Shown: positions 6,265 to 9,217 of the stretch, piece by piece
Layout: each line of letters starts with the position of its first letter
Position numbering within the stretch: the first letter of the stretch is position 1
DNA from: an uncultured Prevotella sp.
GTDB taxonomy: Bacteria; Bacteroidota; Bacteroidia; Bacteroidales; Bacteroidaceae
DNA: 9,217 nt
Direction: 5' to 3'
Assembly (NCBI GenBank): GCA_937880835.1
Contig: CALGRN010000104.1
Coordinates: 1 to 9,217 of the forward strand
Position numbers and translations under genes: made by a program
The notes under the pieces: generated by a model
What the model was told of the DNA's origin: nothing
The model's database searches: none
Seen by the model: only the letters and a program-made list of their open reading frames with translations

Positions 6265-7140
6265 ATGACAGAAAACAGACAAAAACTCAACCGCGAATTA
6301 GCTCAGATGCTGAAAGGCGGAGTAATTATGGACGTCACAACTCCTGAACAAGCACGCATAGCAGAAGCTGCCGGCGCATGCGCAGTTATGGCTCTTGAAC
6401 GTATTCCCGCAGATATTCGCGCGGCAGGTGGTGTATCACGCATGAGTGATCCTAAGATGATAAAGGGCATACAGGAAGCTGTTTCAATTCCGGTAATGGC
6501 AAAGTGCAGAATCGGTCATTTTGCAGAGGCACAGATTCTTCAGGCAATCGAAATCGACTACATCGATGAGAGCGAGGTTCTCTCCCCTGCCGATGACATC
6601 TACCACATCGACAAGCGCAAATTCAACGTACCATTTGTCTGTGGTGCAAAGGATCTTGGCGAAGCTCTTCGCCGCATCAACGAGGGTGCAACCATGATTC
6701 GCACAAAGGGCGAGCCTGGTACAGGCGACATCATTCAGGCAGTTCGCCACATGCGCATGATGCAGAGCGAAATCCGCCGTCTTGTCAGCATGAGCGAAGA
6801 CGAACTCTATGAGGCAGCAAAGCAGCTTCGCGTACCATTCGATCTTGTACAATACGTACACGAAAACGGCAAACTCCCAGTAGTAAACTTCGCAGCCGGA
6901 GGCGTTGCTACCCCAGCCGATGCCGCACTTATGATGCAACTCGGCGCCGAGGGTGTGTTCGTAGGCAGTGGCATCTTCAAGAGTGGCGATCCTGAGAAGC
7001 GTGCTCAGGCTATCGTAAAGGCTGTCACAAACTACAACGATCCAAAGATTCTTGCTGAACTCAGCGAAGATCTGGGTGAAGCTATGGTTGGTATAAATGA
7101 GCAGGAAATAGAACTGCTTATGGCTGAGCGAGGAAAGTAA
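6265..7140 (+). CDS. pdxS: Pyridoxal 5'-phosphate synthase, synthase subunit
   Basis: PdxS (Pdx1) builds PLP directly from ribose 5-phosphate (or ribulose 5-phosphate), glyceraldehyde 3-phosphate and ammonia supplied by PdxT. It forms a (beta/alpha)8 barrel that assembles as a dodecamer in the cytoplasm. At 291 residues it has normal length. The catalytic lysines are present: Lys80 in VMAKCRIGH (B. subtilis Lys81) and Lys148 in [10 protein letters not shown] (Lys149). Asp23 in VIMDV matches the catalytic Asp24, and the phosphate-binding glycine loops GGVATPAD and [13 protein letters not shown] are intact. The C-terminal tail has LGEAMVGIN. It begins 4 bp after the regulator and ends 2 bp before pdxT. 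Its codon use is richer in C-ending codons than the ATA-rich regulator before it, consistent with strong expression. Confidence 0.97.
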   Translation: MTENRQKLNRELAQMLKGGVIMDVTTPEQARIAEAAGACAVMALERIPADIRAAGGVSRMSDPKMIKGIQEAVSIPVMAKCRIGHFAEAQILQAIEIDYIDESEVLSPADDIYHIDKRKFNVPFVCGAKDLGEALRRINEGATMIRTKGEPGTGDIIQAVRHMRMMQSEIRRLVSMSEDELYEAAKQLRVPFDLVQYVHENGKLPVVNFAAGGVATPADAALMMQLGAEGVFVGSGIFKSGDPEKRAQAIVKAVTNYNDPKILAELSEDLGEAMVGINEQEIELLMAERGK

Positions 7141-7142
7141 AA

Positions 7143-7709
7143 ATGAGTAAGAAAACCATCGCAATACTGGCAGTGCAGGGAGCATTTGCAGAACATCAGC
7201 AGATGCTCCAGCAACTTGGCGTTGAGACAACCCTAATCAGAAATCTCAACGATTGGAATGACTTCTTGTCGCATGAGAGTGGCAGGAAGGGACTGGTTTT
7301 GCCGGGCGGTGAGAGTACGGCGATGATGAAGATAATGCGCGACGAAGGGATGATAGAGTCCGTGCGCAATGCAATCATCGGTGGACTTCCTACCTTCGGA
7401 ACCTGTGCCGGAATGATACTCCTCGACAGTCAACATCTCGGCTGTATGAACATGACGGTGAAGCGCAACGCCTACGGCAGACAACTGGGCAGTTTCTATG
7501 CCGAGCACGACTTCAAAGGCATAGGCAAAGTGCCGATGACCTTCATCCGCGCTCCGTATATAGAGACCCTTGGCGAGGGCGTAGAGGTGTTAAGTGAACT
7601 CGACGGTCACGTCATTGCCGCCCGCCAGCAGAACATGCTCGTAACTTCCTTCCACCCAGAACTGAACACCGACCTCCGAATACACGAGTATTTCCTATCT
7701 AAATTATAG
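7143..7709 (+). CDS. pdxT: Pyridoxal 5'-phosphate synthase, glutaminase subunit
   Basis: PdxT (Pdx2) is a class I glutamine amidotransferase that hydrolyses glutamine and passes the ammonia through PdxS to the PLP-forming site. The 188-residue length is typical. The catalytic triad is visible: Cys88 in FGTCAGM, and His171 and Glu173 in FHPEL. The opening IAILAVQGAFAEH (residues 6-18) and LPGGEST (53-59) are family signatures; the latter contributes to glutamine binding. The ATG at 7143 lies 2 bp after the pdxS stop, so translation is likely coupled and expression shared. The gene is followed by a hairpin terminator. Confidence 0.96.
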   Translation: MSKKTIAILAVQGAFAEHQQMLQQLGVETTLIRNLNDWNDFLSHESGRKGLVLPGGESTAMMKIMRDEGMIESVRNAIIGGLPTFGTCAGMILLDSQHLGCMNMTVKRNAYGRQLGSFYAEHDFKGIGKVPMTFIRAPYIETLGEGVEVLSELDGHVIAARQQNMLVTSFHPELNTDLRIHEYFLSKL

Positions 7710-7735
7710 AAGAGAAAATCCTAAACAAGAACGAA

Positions 7736-7780
7736 TGTGCCACGCCTTTCTTAGGTATGGCACAAAAACTATTGTTTTTT
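7736..7780 (+). terminator. intrinsic terminator of the pdx operon
   Basis: TGTGCCA (7736-7742) pairs perfectly with TGGCACA (7758-7764). Inside, GCCT and AGGT (with a G·U pair) continue the stem after one C-A mismatch, leaving a TTCTT loop. The stem is followed by AAAAACTATTG and six T residues (7775-7780); AAAAAC and GTTTTT there can form a second small stem that leads into the T-run. It sits 27 bp after the pdxT stop. The T-run is a few bases further from the main stem than ideal. Confidence 0.6.
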
Positions 7781-7815
7781 GGTGGATAAAGAGCGGTTAT
7801 GTGGAAATTATTTTG

Positions 7816-7823
7816 TAATTTTG
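7816..7823 (+). promoter_or_regulatory. -7 box of the membrane AraC regulator gene
   Basis: TAATTTTG followed by C is a full match to the Bacteroidetes -7 consensus TAnnTTTG. No TTTG is found 19-21 bp upstream; that position holds GCGGTTAT (7793-7800). Predicted start of transcription is near 7830, giving a leader of about 38 nt before the ATG at 7868. The weak -33 suggests a weak or regulated promoter. Confidence 0.5.
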
Positions 7824-7867
7824 CATTTTTAGATTGATTAAAACTATAATGTAACTTATATTCCTGC

Positions 7868-9010
7868 ATGGAAGAACTGCTTATAACCGGTGCGCGATTC
7901 CTTGGTTCATTGCCAATGTTTATAGCTGTAGCCTGTCTCGTGTCGTTCAACCGAGGCAAGTTGCAGTCGGTGGTCTATAACCGTTCGCGATGGCTTATCA
8001 CAGTAGCCACGCTGATTCTTGGCATACACTTCGCCATACAGTTTGTCTGTCAGTTGCGCGAGCAGAGCGTCAGTCTCTGCTGGGCGGTCAATATGATGGC
8101 GTATATTATCGCCACACCGCTGTACAATATGGCGGAGCTCAATCTGCTGCGAGCCGGTCACAACATGAAGGACAGATACAAGTGGAACGGCATCTTCATG
8201 GCCCTCAGCTACATCATCCTCACCATAGGCTACTTCACCGACACCCTTATCAACGACCAGCAACCATGGCTGACGGCTACGTTCGTTGTGGCACTGCTTT
8301 ATTTCCTCAAGGTAATCGAACTCTCATGGGTTCTCTTCCAGGAGATGAAGATGACCGATACGCGCCTGACGGATGAAGAGCTGGCGGAACGTCATAATGT
8401 GCTCCGCTATACCGCCCGGGTCATGAAGTGGATCATCCTTGTTTCCATCTTCTCCCCATGGGTGGGCATGTCGTCATCGCTGATGCTCAATGCACTCTAT
8501 GGCATCGTCATCTTCCCGTTGCTGCTGGTGTTCATCGTTCTGTTCCTGGTCTATGGGTATAACATGGCAGAGTGCATCGAGGTGGATGATGAGATAGCAG
8601 AAGCGGTGAAGACGGAAACAGATACTCAGAACGAACAGATACGCCAGCGCATCGAGCAATGGGTCAGCGAGCGTCACTTTACCGATCCTAAAGTAACAAT
8701 AGGTAGTGCCCTCAGTGATATGGGTATATCATCAACAGCATTGAACTATTATCTTGAGCAATATACCACGGTAGGCTGCTCGGGCTCTGCCCGCTTTACA
8801 CAAGTAAAGAATTACCGTCAATGGCTTCCATATCTTCGCATTGAAGAAGCAAAGAGAATCATTCTGGAACACCCAGAATACTCGTTTGAGACCGTTGCCA
8901 ATGCCTGTGGATATTCCGGACAAGCAACATTCTCACGTGCCTTCAAGACTCTTATGGGCATTTCTCCCAAAGATTGGGCATCATCTTGTGCCAAGCAAAA
9001 GAAAGCCTGA
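7868..9010 (+). CDS. Seven-helix membrane protein with C-terminal AraC DNA-binding domain
   Basis: The 380-residue protein has about seven hydrophobic helices (roughly 7-27, 42-61, 69-91, 107-123, 135-157, 187-205, 209-230), then an acidic, Gln/Glu-rich linker (about 235-265), then an AraC-type domain. The first helix-turn-helix is around 277-296 (TIGSALSDMGISSTALNYYL) and the second around 339-361 (SFETVANACGYSGQATFSRAF), ending GISPKDW. Between the two helices, residues 299-318 are longer than I expect for the family. Proteins of this layout are common in Bacteroidales, and their signals are mostly unknown. I infer a membrane-tethered one-component regulator. Start chosen at the ATG 7868, 38 nt after the predicted transcription start. 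It has its own promoter and follows the pdx terminator, so it is probably not part of that operon. Target genes may include the one starting beyond the right edge, since repeats resembling operator sites lie between. Confidence 0.85.
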   Translation: MEELLITGARFLGSLPMFIAVACLVSFNRGKLQSVVYNRSRWLITVATLILGIHFAIQFVCQLREQSVSLCWAVNMMAYIIATPLYNMAELNLLRAGHNMKDRYKWNGIFMALSYIILTIGYFTDTLINDQQPWLTATFVVALLYFLKVIELSWVLFQEMKMTDTRLTDEELAERHNVLRYTARVMKWIILVSIFSPWVGMSSSLMLNALYGIVIFPLLLVFIVLFLVYGYNMAECIEVDDEIAEAVKTETDTQNEQIRQRIEQWVSERHFTDPKVTIGSALSDMGISSTALNYYLEQYTTVGCSGSARFTQVKNYRQWLPYLRIEEAKRIILEHPEYSFETVANACGYSGQATFSRAFKTLMGISPKDWASSCAKQKKA

Positions 9011-9031
9011 TAATCAAGCAGATACAATACG

Positions 9032-9105
9032 GTTATTGCATGAAAAAAAAATCATGCAATAACAATTTCAGGTTCATGCAATAACAACTCGATTCATGCA
9101 ATAAC
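9032..9105. repeat. four copies of a 12-bp motif before a promoter; candidate operator array
   Basis: TCATGCAATAAC occurs at 9052-9063, 9074-9085 and 9094-9105 in direct orientation (start-to-start 22 and 20 bp, about two helix turns) and once inverted at 9032-9043. The inverted copy and the first direct copy form a perfect 12-bp hairpin around an A8 loop, 21 bp after the AraC regulator stop. The second and third copies share one further base upstream (T). The last copy ends 19 bp before a -7 box, where a -33 element would sit. The arrangement fits a multi-site regulator-binding region; the first hairpin could also help end the upstream transcript. Confidence 0.65.
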
Positions 9106-9124
9106 CTTTTTTACACTTTTTCAT

Positions 9125-9132
9125 TACCTTTG
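9125..9132 (+). promoter_or_regulatory. -7 box of a gene beyond the window
   Basis: TACCTTTG followed by C matches the Bacteroidetes -7 consensus TAnnTTTG fully. No TTTG lies 19-21 bp upstream; that position is taken by the last TCATGCAATAAC copy (9094-9105). This suggests a promoter that depends on a bound activator. Transcription would start near 9139 and run through the tandem repeats at the right edge. Confidence 0.5.
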
Positions 9133-9166
9133 CACCCGAATTTATCAAAGATACAAGTTTCGCATG

Positions 9167-9217
9167 TTGCCTATCGGCAAGAAATCTTAGCCCTATCGGG
9201 GAAATCTTTGGCCCTAT
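9167..9217. repeat. 21-22-bp tandem repeat, cut by the window edge
   Basis: CTATCGG starts at 9171 and 9193, and its first four bases recur at 9214, giving periods of 22 and 21 bp. Each full unit is CCTATCGG, a short G/A-rich spacer, then AAATCTT (9182-9188 and 9202-9208). The unit centre forms a small hairpin: TTGCC/GGCAA around TATC at 9167-9180, and CCC/GGG around TATC in the second unit. The array continues beyond the window, so copy number is unknown. It lies in the probable 5' leader of a transcript from the promoter at 9125-9132. Confidence 0.55.

Noticed and set aside
6484..7230. A 248-codon minus-strand open frame
   Set aside because: It is entirely antisense to pdxS and the start of pdxT. 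The Cys- and Leu-rich translation shows no family features and reflects pdxS codon bias.
9032..9217. CRISPR array
   Set aside because: Repeats are only 12 or about 21 bp, spacing leaves about 8-10 bp or nothing for spacers, and no cas gene is present.

Overview
The window looks like chromosomal DNA of a Bacteroidales bacterium, most likely Prevotella or a close relative. The evidence is the protein style of NadK, IspD, RecG and PdxST, the A/T-rich leaders without clear Shine-Dalgarno sequences, several Bacteroidetes-type promoter boxes (TAnnTTTG at -7, TTTG near -33), and a membrane-anchored AraC-type regulator of a kind common in this group. I could not run a similarity search, so family calls rest on visible motifs.

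Layout from left to right. Positions 1-190 (minus) hold the first 63 codons of an ABC transporter with an N-terminal membrane domain, cut by the window edge. Positions 334-1218 (minus) are nadK. A divergent intergenic region of 121 bp follows, then a plus-strand pair: a DJ-1/PfpI-family protein (1340-1909) and ispD (1906-2589), which overlap by 4 bp. recG (2744-4843) starts with GTG directly after an in-frame TAA.

A 352-bp non-coding stretch (4844-5195) separates recG from a vitamin B6 operon. It carries a 16-bp palindrome, a 22-bp-periodic element that forms a perfect 28-bp inverted repeat, a 25-bp dyad, and a good Bacteroidetes promoter. The operon is a ThiD-like/AraC fusion regulator (5196-6260), pdxS (6265-7140) and pdxT (7143-7709), with gaps of 4 and 2 bp, closed by a hairpin terminator. 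PdxST makes pyridoxal 5'-phosphate from ribose-5-phosphate (or ribulose-5-phosphate), glyceraldehyde-3-phosphate and glutamine. The first gene keeps the substrate-pocket residues of a hydroxymethylpyrimidine/pyridoxine kinase but has lost the catalytic and nucleotide-site motifs. It is best read as a ligand-sensing pseudokinase joined to an AraC DNA-binding domain, probably controlling the B6 genes it is co-transcribed with. This is the most interesting system in the window.

The right end has a seven-helix membrane protein with a C-terminal AraC domain (7868-9010). Beyond it lie four copies of a 12-bp motif (one inverted, three direct at 20-22 bp spacing) that run up to another Bacteroidetes -7 box, and then a 21-22-bp tandem repeat of small CC-TATC-GG hairpins that continues past the window edge. 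No tRNA, rRNA, CRISPR array or insertion sequence was seen.
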